Source: Tunturiibacter empetritectus (GTDB lineage Bacteria > Acidobacteriota > Terriglobia > Terriglobales > Acidobacteriaceae). Taken from it: a stretch of DNA of 64,000 nucleotides. Location of the stretch: assembly GCF_014201375.1 (NCBI RefSeq), contig NZ_JACHDZ010000003.1, forward strand, positions 434,001 to 498,000, given 5' to 3'. Shown here piece after piece: positions 16,372 through 24,343 of the stretch (position 1 is the first letter of the stretch; every line of letters starts with the position of its first letter). The notes under the pieces were generated by a model that was not told where the DNA came from, ran no database searches, and saw only the letters and a list, made by a program, of their open reading frames with translations. Made by a program: the position numbers and the translations under genes.

Positions 16372-17108
16372 CGCCCCACCCCGTCTTCCCCCGCCAGAAT
16401 CTCCGCCAGATGCACCGTCTTCACGCCCGTCCTCTGCCGATGCAACGCCCCCTGAATATGCATCAGGCAGGAGTTATCGCAAGCCGTGCAAGCCTCCGCC
16501 TTCGTATTCAAAACCGCCGTCGTCTTCTCCGCCAGCATCGCGCTCGAAACATCCGCATTCTTCACGGCAAACGTCCCGCCAAATCCGCAGCACTGCTCCA
16601 GCCCCTGCAGCTCCACCAGATCGATCCCCCGCACCGCCTTCAACAGCCGCATCGGTCCATCGCCCAGCAGCAGATTCCTCAGCCCATGGCAACTAGCGTG
16701 ATACGTCACCCGATGCGGATAATACGCCCCCACATCCTCTAGCCCCAGCCGCTTCGTCAGAAACTCCGAGAACTCAAACACCCGCGGCAGCAGAGCATCC
16801 ACCTCCGCAATCAACTCCGCCCGTCCGATCGCCACAGCCATCTTCGGATAGTGATCCCGCATCATCGCCACACACGACGACGACGGCACCACCACAGCCT
16901 CCGCCCCGCGAAACTGCGCCACAAACCGCTCCAGCAGCGGCATCGCCTCCGCCTGGTAGCCGGTGTTATAGTGCATCTGCCCGCAGCAAGTTTGCCCTCG
17001 AGGAAACTCCACCGTATGCCCCAGCCGCTCCAGCACCCGCACCACTGCCTTGCCGGTCTCAGGAAACAGCGTGTCGTTATAGCAGGTAATGAACAGTGAA
17101 ACTCGCAG
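16368..17108 (-). CDS. lutA: LutA-type cysteine-rich (CCG) subunit, L-lactate oxidation; apparent CTG start
   Basis: 246 residues if translation begins at CTG 17108. The family N terminus 'RVSLFITCYNDTLFPETGKA' is fully coded upstream of the first conventional start (GTG 17045). No ATG, GTG or TTG lies between that segment and an in-frame TGA nine codons above the CTG. CTG 17108 is preceded by a perfect GGAGG (17114-17118) at a 5-base spacing, so a rare CTG start is the simplest reading. Two CCG-type cluster motifs are visible: 'CCGQMHYNTGY', and 'HASCHGL' with 'CCGFGGTFAVKN'. It is the first gene of lutABC, divergent from rhaT, with the shared 20-bp motif 33 bases upstream. Confidence 0.85.
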   Translation of the reverse strand: MRVSLFITCYNDTLFPETGKAVVRVLERLGHTVEFPRGQTCCGQMHYNTGYQAEAMPLLERFVAQFRGAEAVVVPSSSCVAMMRDHYPKMAVAIGRAELIAEVDALLPRVFEFSEFLTKRLGLEDVGAYYPHRVTYHASCHGLRNLLLGDGPMRLLKAVRGIDLVELQGLEQCCGFGGTFAVKNADVSSAMLAEKTTAVLNTKAEACTACDNSCLMHIQGALHRQRTGVKTVHLAEILAGEDGVGR

Positions 17109-17141
17109 ACCAACCTCCAGCGACGCACGATCTCAAAACAA

Positions 17142-17161
17142 TTCAATAGAGAGTATATTTC
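17142..17161. promoter_or_regulatory. Candidate rhamnose operator, copy 2 (lutA/rhaT divergent region)
   Basis: TTCAATAGAGAGTATATTTC on the plus strand is the exact reverse complement of the motif at 14145-14164. It lies 33 bases before lutA and 77 bases before rhaT, so one bound regulator could act on both divergent transcripts. Confidence 0.65.
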
Positions 17162-17238
17162 CCTAACGCAACTCGCGTCAGGTACGATAGTACCCGCTCC
17201 AACCCAGGCACCACCATCATCGATCAGAACGAGGCTAC

Positions 17239-18420
17239 GTGGGACCCAATCCTTTCATCGGCGTCATCTATCACTGGATCGGCGGTTTCGCCTCCGCCAC
17301 CAACTTCATCCCCTTCCGCGGCATCAAGCGCTGGTCGTGGGAGATCTACTGGCTCATCCAGGGCTTCGCCGCGTGGATCATCGCCCCAGTCGTCCTCGCT
17401 GGCCTCCTCGTCCCCAACCTCTTCGGCATCCTCCACGCCGCGCCTGCATCCAGCATCCACTACGCCATCTTCTGGGGCATCCTCTGGGGAGCAGGCGGCC
17501 TCACCTTCGGCCTCGCCATCCGCTACCTCGGCATCGCCCTCGGATACGCCATCGCTCTCGGCCTCTGCACCGCCTTCGGCACCCTCATCCCGCCCATCTA
17601 CGATGGCTCCATTCACGTCATCCTGCACGAAACCTCCGGCCAGATCATCCTCGCCGGCGTCCTCCTCTGCCTCGTCGCCGTAGCCGTCAACGGAGCCGCC
17701 GGCCTCTCCAAAGAGCGCGAAGTCACCCCTGAAGAAAAAGCCGAAGCCGGAGAGACCGACTACAACTTCGGCAAAGGACTAGCCGTAGCCATCTTCGCCG
17801 GCATCATGAGCTCCTTCTTCGCCTTCGGCCTCAAAGCCGGCGCCCCCATCGGAGCCCTCGCCAAAACCGAACTCCTCGCCCACAACAAGCTAGACCTCTT
17901 TCAGAACCTTCCCGTTCTGATAGTTGTCTTGTGGGGAGGCTTCCTCACCAACTTCGTCTGGTCGGCCATTCTCATCCTCAAAAACGGCTCCATCAAACAG
18001 TTCACAGGCCAACCCGGCCTCAACCCCATGCGCGCCACCCACGCCTCCGGTCAAACCCTGGTCGACTTCGACCCCCTCGACCCCTCCACCTACGACCACC
18101 TCGCCCCAAAAACTCTCGTCCAGAACTACATCTTCGCTTCGCTCGCCGGCGTCATCTGGTACTTCCAGTTTTTCTTTTACTCGATGGGCCAGACCAAGAT
18201 GGGCAAGTACGACTTCTCCAGCTGGACCCTCCACATGGCCAGCATCATCATCTTCGCCACCCTCTGGGGACTCTTCCTCAAAGAGTGGCGAGGCACCAGC
18301 CGCCGCACCAGAACCCTCGTAGCCACAGGCCTCTTCCTCCTCGTCAGCTCCACCATCGTCGTAGGCTACGGCAACTACCTCAAAGCCAACGAGACCCCCA
18401 CCACCATCACCACCCGTTAG
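17239..18420 (+). CDS. rhaT: L-rhamnose/proton symporter
   Basis: A 393-residue inner-membrane transporter of the RhaT family with about ten hydrophobic segments. Landmarks are 'HWIGGFASATNFIPFRGIKRWSWEIYW' at the N terminus (split here over several motifs), 'WGAGGLTFGLAIRYLG', 'GLCTAFGTLIPP', 'FAGIMSSFFAFGLKAG', and 'GVIWYFQFFFYSMGQTKMG', all characteristic of RhaT. The start is GTG 17239 with GAGG at 17231-17234. It is transcribed away from lutABC, sharing the 131-base divergent region that holds the candidate operator. It provides L-rhamnose uptake across the cytoplasmic membrane for the catabolic genes on the other strand. Confidence 0.93.
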   Translation: MGPNPFIGVIYHWIGGFASATNFIPFRGIKRWSWEIYWLIQGFAAWIIAPVVLAGLLVPNLFGILHAAPASSIHYAIFWGILWGAGGLTFGLAIRYLGIALGYAIALGLCTAFGTLIPPIYDGSIHVILHETSGQIILAGVLLCLVAVAVNGAAGLSKEREVTPEEKAEAGETDYNFGKGLAVAIFAGIMSSFFAFGLKAGAPIGALAKTELLAHNKLDLFQNLPVLIVVLWGGFLTNFVWSAILILKNGSIKQFTGQPGLNPMRATHASGQTLVDFDPLDPSTYDHLAPKTLVQNYIFASLAGVIWYFQFFFYSMGQTKMGKYDFSSWTLHMASIIIFATLWGLFLKEWRGTSRRTRTLVATGLFLLVSSTIVVGYGNYLKANETPTTITTR

Positions 18421-18439
18421 CCATCCATCACTCTCAAAG

Positions 18440-18521
18440 TCGTTATCCTGAGCGAAGTTGCTCGCGGCACTTTGCGAGCAACGCAGTCGAAGGATCCCCG
18501 TATTTAGCTTTTGCCGTTGCC
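18440..18521 (+). repeat. Dispersed intergenic repeat ('gttatcctgagcgaag...ccccgtattt...gccgttgcc'), copy 1
   Basis: Downstream of rhaT. A related copy lies in reverse at 30743-30791. This copy contains an inner 9-bp hairpin (GTTGCTCGC 18457-18465 with GCGAGCAAC 18474-18482). A further partial unit ('ccctgagcgtagtcgaatgg') follows at about 18545. Confidence 0.55.
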
Positions 18522-18606
18522 TGTTTTTTGTTGTGATTCCGCACCCTGAGCGTAGTCGAATGGAGGAAGGAATCTGCTGTTGCCGTCCTTAACCCAACAG
18601 CCCAGA

Positions 18607-18942
18607 TCATTTATCCAAATCCTCAAGCGCATACCGCCCCAGCGCAAACGGACGCGAAACCGCCGGCTTGCTATCCAGCGGATAAGAAGGATAAGGATCA
18701 ACGGTCCCCGTAGGAAAACCCCAGATCTTCCCTGTCCGCAGATCCACCACAACCTTCCCGTACACCTGCCCCGTCCCATCCGGATACCGCAGATTCTGCA
18801 CTCCCGGCTCGATATAGAGCGCATGAGCCGCCGCCGATTCAGCCGCAACCGGTGGAGGAGACACATACGGCCTCGCAGCGTTCGCAACCAACGCCATCGC
18901 AATCACAAGCAGAAGAACATTCGTCAGCGCATCTTTTCTCAC
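18607..18942 (-). CDS. Small membrane-anchored protein of unknown function
   Basis: 111 residues from GTG 18942, chosen because GGGAGG lies 5 bases upstream; the frame extends to ATG 18984 without an SD. One N-terminal hydrophobic segment ('LTNVLLLVIAMALVANAA') is followed by a proline- and alanine-rich linker. A compact C-terminal part includes 'YGKVVVDLRTGKIWGFPTG' and 'FALGRYALEDLD'. The arrangement suggests a periplasmic domain held by a single anchor. I do not recognise a named family. Confidence 0.6.
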   Translation of the reverse strand: MRKDALTNVLLLVIAMALVANAARPYVSPPPVAAESAAAHALYIEPGVQNLRYPDGTGQVYGKVVVDLRTGKIWGFPTGTVDPYPSYPLDSKPAVSRPFALGRYALEDLDK

Positions 18943-19074
18943 GAGGACCTCCCTCACAACAAAACTCCGTCGCATCATTCCCATTTTGGACGAGAATCCG
19001 CACCAAAAGCCTCACGGCAGAGAAACAACTCTCAAGAACCTAACACTCGCAACCTCCCCGCCGATAAAGCCTCC

Positions 19075-19284
19075 ATGTTCTCAAAGCCGAAGTTCTCCGA
19101 CGGAAGATTTTGCCCCCACTGCAACACCGAATCCCTGCATCGCTCTCACCGCCGCGGCTGGGACTGGTTCTTCCACTACCTGGCTCTACGCCCCGTTCGC
19201 TGCACCTGCTGCTGCCAGCGCTTCTACGCCCCCCGAAACGCCTACGGCCCCCACATCCGCCCCCATTCAAGCCATTCGCGATAA
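19075..19284 (+). CDS. Zinc-ribbon miniprotein
   Basis: 69 residues from ATG 19075. It carries 'FCPHCNTESLHRSHRRG' near the N terminus and 'RPVRCTCCCQRFY' further on: a CxxC pair and a CxCC cluster separated by about 30 residues, the spacing of a small zinc ribbon. The pattern CPxC...RSxRRG...RPxRCxxCxxRFY belongs to small conserved bacterial proteins of unknown role. Its stop codon lies only 12 bases before mtnA, so it may be co-transcribed with mtnA. No RBS is obvious, which lowers confidence in the exact start. Confidence 0.65.
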   Translation: MFSKPKFSDGRFCPHCNTESLHRSHRRGWDWFFHYLALRPVRCTCCCQRFYAPRNAYGPHIRPHSSHSR

Positions 19285-19290
19285 ACTAGA
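19274..19290 (+). promoter_or_regulatory. Shared 17-bp start-proximal motif before mtnA
   Basis: ATTCGCGATAAACTAGA ends 6 bases before the mtnA ATG and recurs exactly 3 bases before the ccmC ATG (33843-33859). It contains TAAACT, which fits a -10 (TANNNT) placed so that transcripts would begin at or just before the start codon. Confidence 0.4.
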
Positions 19291-19296
19291 AGGAAC

Positions 19297-20364
19297 ATGA
19301 TCCCTACCCTCGAATGGCTCCCAACCGGCGTTAACTTCCTCGACCAGACCAAGCTCCCCCTCGAGGAGACCTATGTCCTCGCCACCGACTACAACCAGGT
19401 CGCCACCGTCATCCGCGACATGATCGTCCGCGGCGCCCCAGCCATCGGCGTCTCTGCCGCCATGGGCATGGCCATCGGCATCGACCGCAGCTCCGCGACC
19501 ACCCTCCCCGCCCTCACCGAAGAGGTCGCCGTCATCGCCAAGACCCTCGCCGAGACTCGCCCCACCGCCGTCAACCTTTTCTGGGGCATCGACGAGATCC
19601 GCAATCTCTACATCGAACTAGCCTCCAAAGACACCCCCATCCCCGACATTAAAACCGCAGTCGTAGCGAAAGCCCGCCGCATGTATGACGAGGACATCGC
19701 CGCCTGCAAACAGATGGGCGCGCACGGCGCATCGCTCCTCCCCAAAGAGGGCACCGTCCTCACCCACTGCAACGCCGGCGCTCTCGCCACCTGCGGCTAC
19801 GGCTCAGCCCTCGGCGTCATCCGCGCGGCAATCGAGCGCGGCCACAAGATCGACGTCTTCGCCGACGAGACCCGTCCCTTCCTCCAGGGCGCCCGCCTCA
19901 CCGCATGGGAGCTCATGAAGGACAACATCCCCACCACCGTCCTCTGCGACAACATGGCCGCCTCGCTCATGCGACAGGGCCGCATCCAGGCCGTCATCGT
20001 AGGTGCGGACCGCATCGCCGCCAACGGCGACGTCGCCAACAAGATCGGCACCTACGGCGTAGCCATCCTCGCCAAAGAGCACAACATCCCCTTCTACGTC
20101 GCCGCCCCCTGGTCCACCCTCGACCTCGCCACAGCACACGGCGACAACATCCCCATCGAGCAGCGCGACGCCCGCGAGGTCACCCACTCCAACGGCAAGC
20201 AGATGACCCCCCACGGCGTAGCCATCGAGAACCCAGCCTTCGATGTGACCCCCGCCAAATACGTCACCGCCATCATCACCGAGCGCGGCGTCCTCACCGC
20301 CCCCTACAACAACTCCATCCAGACGATGGCGAAGCAGGCCGAACCCGAACTCACCGCGGTCTAG
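19297..20364 (+). CDS. mtnA: S-methyl-5-thioribose-1-phosphate isomerase
   Basis: A 355-residue cytoplasmic enzyme of the eIF2B-alpha-like family, acting in methionine salvage to convert methylthioribose-1-phosphate to methylthioribulose-1-phosphate. Motifs are '[15 protein letters not shown]', '[12 protein letters not shown]', '[15 protein letters not shown]' (catalytic Cys), '[18 protein letters not shown]', 'CDNMAASLM' and '[19 protein letters not shown]' (catalytic Asp). The length matches the family. ATG 19297 follows AAGGA. No other salvage gene (mtnB, C, D or K) lies in this part of the window, though the class II aldolase at 5.6 kb is of the MtnB fold class. Confidence 0.93.
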   Translation: MIPTLEWLPTGVNFLDQTKLPLEETYVLATDYNQVATVIRDMIVRGAPAIGVSAAMGMAIGIDRSSATTLPALTEEVAVIAKTLAETRPTAVNLFWGIDEIRNLYIELASKDTPIPDIKTAVVAKARRMYDEDIAACKQMGAHGASLLPKEGTVLTHCNAGALATCGYGSALGVIRAAIERGHKIDVFADETRPFLQGARLTAWELMKDNIPTTVLCDNMAASLMRQGRIQAVIVGADRIAANGDVANKIGTYGVAILAKEHNIPFYVAAPWSTLDLATAHGDNIPIEQRDAREVTHSNGKQMTPHGVAIENPAFDVTPAKYVTAIITERGVLTAPYNNSIQTMAKQAEPELTAV

Positions 20365-20410
20365 GAATCTCAAAACTGAAATCGCCCGCGGATGAACCCG
20401 GCAATCTCAT

Positions 20411-20442
20411 CTGGGTGTGTTCACTTACCTGGACACACCCAG
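20411..20442 (+). terminator. Hairpin downstream of mtnA
   Basis: A perfect 10-bp stem (CTGGGTGTGT 20411-20420 with ACACACCCAG 20433-20442) has a 12-base loop, 46 bases after the mtnA stop. No T tract follows, so this is a possible terminator only. Confidence 0.45.
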
Positions 20443-20604
20443 TAACCCACCACAACCAACTCCGCACAACGATCTCCCGCCATCGTTGTAATCAGCTTTA
20501 CCTGCATCAAACAAAGTTGAACGCTTCGTAGGCACGCCACGCCTCTCCTCTCCCGAACTGGCACGAAACCCATCACATCCGTATCCTTAACAGACACACC
20601 CCGC

Positions 20605-20910
20605 GTGAAACATCCCCTCTTCAATCCGCGTGTCCATTCTCTTCTACGCGGCAGCCTCCTCGTCCTCCTCAGCCTCGCCGTCTCGCTGCTTCTCTCCGAC
20701 TTCCCCCACAATCGCGCCACCCCCTTGCTGATCCTTCCCGTCCTCTCCGCCGTCGCCGGCACCGCCGACACCGTCCGTTGCATGCAGCGCCGCTGGAGCT
20801 TCTATCATGCGGGTGTCATCCTCTGCATCTACATGGACCTCATGGCCCTCTGCATGATCCTCTTCTTCCTCCTCTACCCCTACGCCCGCTGGATAGCCTC
20901 CTCCCAATAG
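20605..20910 (+). CDS. Small three-helix membrane protein, unknown function
   Basis: 101 residues from GTG 20605. Hydrophobic segments lie at about 15-31 ('LRGSLLVLLSLAVSLLL'), 40-52 ('TPLLILPVLSAVAG') and 68-92 ('AGVILCIYMDLMALCMILFFLLY'). A polar link ('TADTVRCMQRRWSF') holds a Cys and several Arg residues. It is a plausible inner-membrane protein but with no family that I can name. It lies alone between mtnA and mscL. Confidence 0.5.
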   Translation: MKHPLFNPRVHSLLRGSLLVLLSLAVSLLLSDFPHNRATPLLILPVLSAVAGTADTVRCMQRRWSFYHAGVILCIYMDLMALCMILFFLLYPYARWIASSQ

Positions 20911-21053
20911 CAAGCCTTCTCCCAATGGCCCGCCGCATGTTTCACACCTCAACTACCCTGTAGCCTTTAAAATTTCCTGCGTTATACTCGCCGCACCGGA
21001 ACAAGCAGAGAGCAACGGTTCCAGGCACGATCCAACCTTAGGAGAATGACCTT

Positions 21054-21452
21054 ATGTTCAAAGGATTCCGCGATTTCATTCTGCGTGGCAACGTCATTGA
21101 TCTTGCTGTCGCCGTCATCATCGGAGCCGCGTTTACAGCCATCGTCACCTCGCTGACTGAAAAGATCATCAGTCCTTTGCTGGGAGCCATCATCGGCAAG
21201 CAGGACTTTGGGTATCTGGTTGCTCACGTCAACGGGGGCGTAATCAAGTACGGCGACTTTCTCACCGCCATCATCAACTTCCTCCTTATCGCCAGCGTCG
21301 TTTACTTCTTCCTCGTACTGCCCATCCAGTACCTCCTGAAAAAGTTCCACCCCGCAGTGGTCGAGCCGCCAGCCACCAAGCCCTGCCCCCAGTGCCTCGG
21401 CGACATCCCCATCCCCGCCACTCGCTGCAAGTTCTGCACTCAACCCGTATAG
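21054..21452 (+). CDS. mscL: Large-conductance mechanosensitive channel with C-terminal zinc ribbon
   Basis: 132 residues from ATG 21054 (AGGAGAAT upstream). The N-terminal part is standard MscL: 'MFKGFRDFILRGNVIDLAVAVIIGAAF' (N-terminal helix and pore helix TM1), the periplasmic loop, then 'FLTAIINFLLIASVVYFFLVLP' (TM2). Instead of the usual charged C-terminal coiled helix, the protein ends with 'KPCPQCLGDIPIPATRCKFC', two CxxC pairs that form a zinc-ribbon-like tail on the cytoplasmic side. MscL forms a pentamer that releases solutes on hypo-osmotic shock. The tail would place five zinc or thiol sites under the pore. Confidence 0.92.
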   Translation: MFKGFRDFILRGNVIDLAVAVIIGAAFTAIVTSLTEKIISPLLGAIIGKQDFGYLVAHVNGGVIKYGDFLTAIINFLLIASVVYFFLVLPIQYLLKKFHPAVVEPPATKPCPQCLGDIPIPATRCKFCTQPV

Positions 21453-21476
21453 CCTTCTCGCGAAAAAGGACCACGG

Positions 21477-22166
21477 TCATTCGGCGTTGAGGACGGTTTC
21501 GAAGAGCAGAATGCAGACCGTGGTGAAGATGATGTCGTAGCCGAGGAGCTGCTTGATCCAGGTGTTGATCTGGATGGAGTCGAGGTCTGCGGTGAGCACG
21601 CCGGTGGTGGCCTGGACCATTGCCAGGAGGGCGGGGAGGGAGATTGGGAGGAGGAGGAGCGGGAGAAGCAGTTCGCGGTTGCGGGCGCGAAGTCCGAGGG
21701 CAGCGAAGAAGGTGCCGTTGACGACTAGCGCCCAGGTTCCTAGCGGCAATATGAGAGCGAGGAGCCAGACGTTGCCGAGGGCGTGGAGGTTGAAAAATAC
21801 GATGAAGATGGGGGCCAGGACCGCCTCGACGGCCAGGACGAAGAGCATGTTGGCGAGGGCTTTGCCGAGGAAGAGGGCGGAGGCGGGGGAGGGGGCCATT
21901 CGCTGGGCTTCTAGTACGTTGTTGCGCTGCTCCCGGGTCCAGGACTGGTTGAGGGCGGTGATGGAGGCGAAGAGGAGGGCTACCCAGAGGATTCCGCCGG
22001 AGATCTGGCGGGCCATGGTGGGGTAGCTGGTGGGATCGAAGGCCAGGCCGAAGACTACGACGACCAGGAGGGAGAAGAAGAGCATCCCGTTGATGGAGTC
22101 GCGGGAGCGCCACTCGAGGCGGAGGTCTTTGCGGAGGTGGTCGAGGACGTGCTGGAGGTACTTCAT
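21477..22166 (-). CDS. ccmB: Cytochrome c maturation heme exporter, permease subunit
   Basis: 229 residues from ATG 22166, overlapping the stop of the preceding ybaK-like gene by 4 bases. Six hydrophobic segments with CcmB landmarks: '[26 protein letters not shown]', '[19 protein letters not shown]', '[29 protein letters not shown]' (split here), and '[17 protein letters not shown]'. CcmB is the membrane part of the CcmAB(C) ABC transporter that handles holo-CcmE release during cytochrome c maturation. The upstream ORF extension in the same frame is a non-coding shadow of the ybaK and ccmA genes. Confidence 0.9.
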   Translation of the reverse strand: MKYLQHVLDHLRKDLRLEWRSRDSINGMLFFSLLVVVVFGLAFDPTSYPTMARQISGGILWVALLFASITALNQSWTREQRNNVLEAQRMAPSPASALFLGKALANMLFVLAVEAVLAPIFIVFFNLHALGNVWLLALILPLGTWALVVNGTFFAALGLRARNRELLLPLLLLPISLPALLAMVQATTGVLTADLDSIQINTWIKQLLGYDIIFTTVCILLFETVLNAE

Positions 22167-22684
22167 GCCGGCGCGTGGCCTTTGGTGAGGTCGGCGAGGG
22201 TTGCTTTGGCGGCGCGGAGGTAGTCGGCGGGAGCGAGGAGGAGCTGGAGGCCTCGCTGGCCGGCGGAGATGGAGATCTGGTCGAAGAGCTCGATGGTCTC
22301 GTCGGCGAAGGCTGGGAAGGGCTTTTTGGCTCCCATGACGGTGACTCCGCCGCGGATGTAGCCGGTGAGCGGCTCGACCTCTTTGAGGGAGGCTAGTTCG
22401 GCTTTTTTTGCTCCGGCGGCGTGGGCTAGTTTTTTGAGGTCGAGTTCGGCGTCGCCGGGGATGACCGCGAAGACGTGGTCTATCCCTTTTGGGCCGCCGG
22501 CGCCGGTGTTGGTGTGGGCGAGGAGGGTTTTGAAGACCTGCTCGGGGGGGAGACCTATCTTGCGGGCGACGGAGATGGCGGTGAGGTCGTCGGGATCGAC
22601 CTCGTAGGGGCGGAGTTCGTAGGGGATGCCCAGGGTGTCGAGGAGGCGGGCGGCGTTGGTCTTGGCTGGAGCGGGCGTCTTCAC
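22163..22684 (-). CDS. ybaK: YbaK/EbsC-type aminoacyl-tRNA deacylase
   Basis: 173 residues, one YbaK/ProX editing domain. Landmarks are '[38 protein letters not shown]' (in parts), '[17 protein letters not shown]', '[17 protein letters not shown]' and '[14 protein letters not shown]', the pattern of Cys-tRNA(Pro) deacylases. It would hydrolyse Cys mischarged on tRNA(Pro) in the cytoplasm. The gene overlaps ccmA upstream (4 bases) and ccmB downstream (4 bases), so it is translationally coupled inside the cytochrome c maturation operon, an unexpected place for a tRNA-editing enzyme. Confidence 0.88.
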   Translation of the reverse strand: MKTPAPAKTNAARLLDTLGIPYELRPYEVDPDDLTAISVARKIGLPPEQVFKTLLAHTNTGAGGPKGIDHVFAVIPGDAELDLKKLAHAAGAKKAELASLKEVEPLTGYIRGGVTVMGAKKPFPAFADETIELFDQISISAGQRGLQLLLAPADYLRAAKATLADLTKGHAPA

Positions 22685-23427
22685 CCAGCGGCCTCGGGGT
22701 GGGAGTCCGGGGCGTCGATGATCTGGCCGTTGCGCATGGTGAGGGTGCGGTCGGCGAGGGGTTCGGCCAGGACGGACTGGTGGGTGGTGAGGAGGATGGT
22801 GCGGGCACCGGCTACTCCGTTGACCGGAGCGACGGGCCAGGTGCGGAAGTCGGCGAGGAGCTCGACCATGTGGCAGGCGGAGGCGGCGTCGAGGTTGGAG
22901 AAGGGCTCGTCGAGGAGGAGGATCTCGGGGTCGGTCTGGAGGACGCGGGCTAGCGAGGTGCGTTGGCGCATGCCCTGGGAGTATTGTCCTACGGGGCGGT
23001 TGAGCTTGGGGTCGAGGCCGACGGCGCGGAGGGCCATCTCTGGATTGCCGACGCAGGCGCAGCCTCCTTCGCGATGGAGCGAGGAGAAGTAGTTGAGGTT
23101 CTCGATGGCGGTGAGCTCGTCGTAGAGCATGGGCGAGTGGCTCATGTAGGCGATGCGGCGGCGTTCGAGGTGGGGATGGCCGGAGAAGACGGTGACGCGG
23201 CCGCGCGTGGGGGTGATGAGGCCGGCGATGATGCGGAGGAGGGTGGATTTGCCCGCTCCGTTTTCGCCGAGAATGACAGTCGAGGAGCCGGTGCAGAAGC
23301 TGGTGGTTACGTTGCGGAGGGCGGCGAAGGTGCCATAGATCTTGGAGACGCCGTCGAGCGAGATGCAGTCCGCGTTGGCAGCGGAGGAGGTCGGAGTGCT
23401 GCGGGTTGTCTCTGCCGTCTGCGTCAT
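22681..23427 (-). CDS. ccmA: Cytochrome c maturation heme exporter, ATPase subunit
   Basis: 248 residues from ATG 23427. It is an ABC ATPase with Walker A 'GENGAGKST', signature '[13 protein letters not shown]', Walker B '[12 protein letters not shown]', and an H-loop His in 'LTTHQ'. '[15 protein letters not shown]' and the short length are typical of CcmA. An insert-like stretch ('[15 protein letters not shown]') follows Walker B. The frame continues upstream of 23427 into proline-rich nonsense overlapping ccmE, so the ATG is preferred. It powers release of holo-CcmE with CcmB and, presumably, the CcmC encoded at 33.9 kb. Confidence 0.88.
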   Translation of the reverse strand: MTQTAETTRSTPTSSAANADCISLDGVSKIYGTFAALRNVTTSFCTGSSTVILGENGAGKSTLLRIIAGLITPTRGRVTVFSGHPHLERRRIAYMSHSPMLYDELTAIENLNYFSSLHREGGCACVGNPEMALRAVGLDPKLNRPVGQYSQGMRQRTSLARVLQTDPEILLLDEPFSNLDAASACHMVELLADFRTWPVAPVNGVAGARTILLTTHQSVLAEPLADRTLTMRNGQIIDAPDSHPEAAG

Positions 23428-23446
23428 ATTTTTTCGTGCGCGGCGG

Positions 23447-23902
23447 TTAGCGGGTAGCGGGAAGGGCTGCGGCGGCGGTGGTGGCCGGGGTTGCAGAGGC
23501 GGGTGCCGGGGCGTACTTGGAGGCGCATTTGGCCTGGAGCTGGGTGGCGTGGAAGACGCCGTCGTGGCCGTAGGTGCCGACGGCGAGTGCCTGGGCGTCA
23601 TCCTTGAAGGTATCGGGCGGCGGCTCGGAGCCTTGGTAGACGACCGAGAGTTTGCGGCCTTGTTCGAGGAGGTCGAAGGTGGCGCTGGTGCCTACGCGAT
23701 GAATGCTGCCGGGGGCTACGTTGCCGGCTACGCGGAGGTGGCGAACGTAGGCTTTGTTCCCCATGCCCTGCAGCTCGCCGATGGTGACGTAGTAGCTCTT
23801 GTTGTCGCGGCCGCCGGTAAAGGAGAGATAGGCGATGGTGGCCACAATGATCAGTGTGGCCACGATGAATTTGACCGGACTCTTATGGGGTGAGTTTGCC
23901 AT
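23447..23902 (-). CDS. ccmE: Periplasmic heme chaperone CcmE, cysteine (CxxxY) variant
   Basis: 151 residues: one N-terminal membrane anchor ('FIVATLIIVATIAYLSFTGG'), then the OB-fold ('YVTIGELQGMGNKAYVRHLRVAGNVAPGSI' in parts, 'LSVVYQGSEPPPDTFKDDAQALAVG'), then 'LQAKCASKY' and an Ala/Pro-rich tail. In the usual CcmE the heme is bound covalently by His in HxxxY; here that position is Cys (C-A-S-K-Y), the known but less common CxxxY type. It is the first gene of ccmE-ccmA-ybaK-ccmB, 19 bases before ccmA. Heme delivery to apocytochrome c in the periplasm is inferred. Confidence 0.88.
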   Translation of the reverse strand: MANSPHKSPVKFIVATLIIVATIAYLSFTGGRDNKSYYVTIGELQGMGNKAYVRHLRVAGNVAPGSIHRVGTSATFDLLEQGRKLSVVYQGSEPPPDTFKDDAQALAVGTYGHDGVFHATQLQAKCASKYAPAPASATPATTAAAALPATR

Positions 23903-24343
23903 GTTCTTCGTCTTTCAGTCTACGTTCGCGGGTTCGATTTGGGTAGTCAACCGGTTGGGGGGTACCCCCTCCCCCCCTTGGGGTATTTTGGGCGGAAGTT
24001 TATTGAAATGAACAGGTTACGGAGGGGGTGTGTCTGTAAGCTATTCCATCCAAATGGCTTGTGCCTAAAATACTTGTTTTGTTGCTGTTACGGACAACGA
24101 TCTACTTTCTTTGTTTTGGTGCTCTGCGTTTTGATTCCCTACTTCTATTTTAGACGATCGGCGCAGGTAATACGCCACGACAAAAGCCGTGCTGGACGCG
24201 GGTTTTAGTGACTTTGGGGGTTGACAAGATTTTCAGCCGAGGATGATTCGTTCGATTTTCGCGAGATTACTACTAACGTATAACGTACCGTTTTGAGTCG
24301 ACGACCCTGAGGCAGTTCCACTGTCCTCGGTGTCTAACCTGAT
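23903..24343. other. 441-bp intergenic region, divergent between ccmE and a hypothetical gene
   Basis: It contains a GC-rich palindromic core (GGGGGTACCCCC at about 23957-23968) close to the ccmE start, followed by about 300 bases of more AT-rich sequence. A short open frame (24008-24208) rich in Cys and Phe has no SD and is not convincing. Promoters for both flanking genes must lie here, but I cannot point to clear boxes. Confidence 0.4.
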
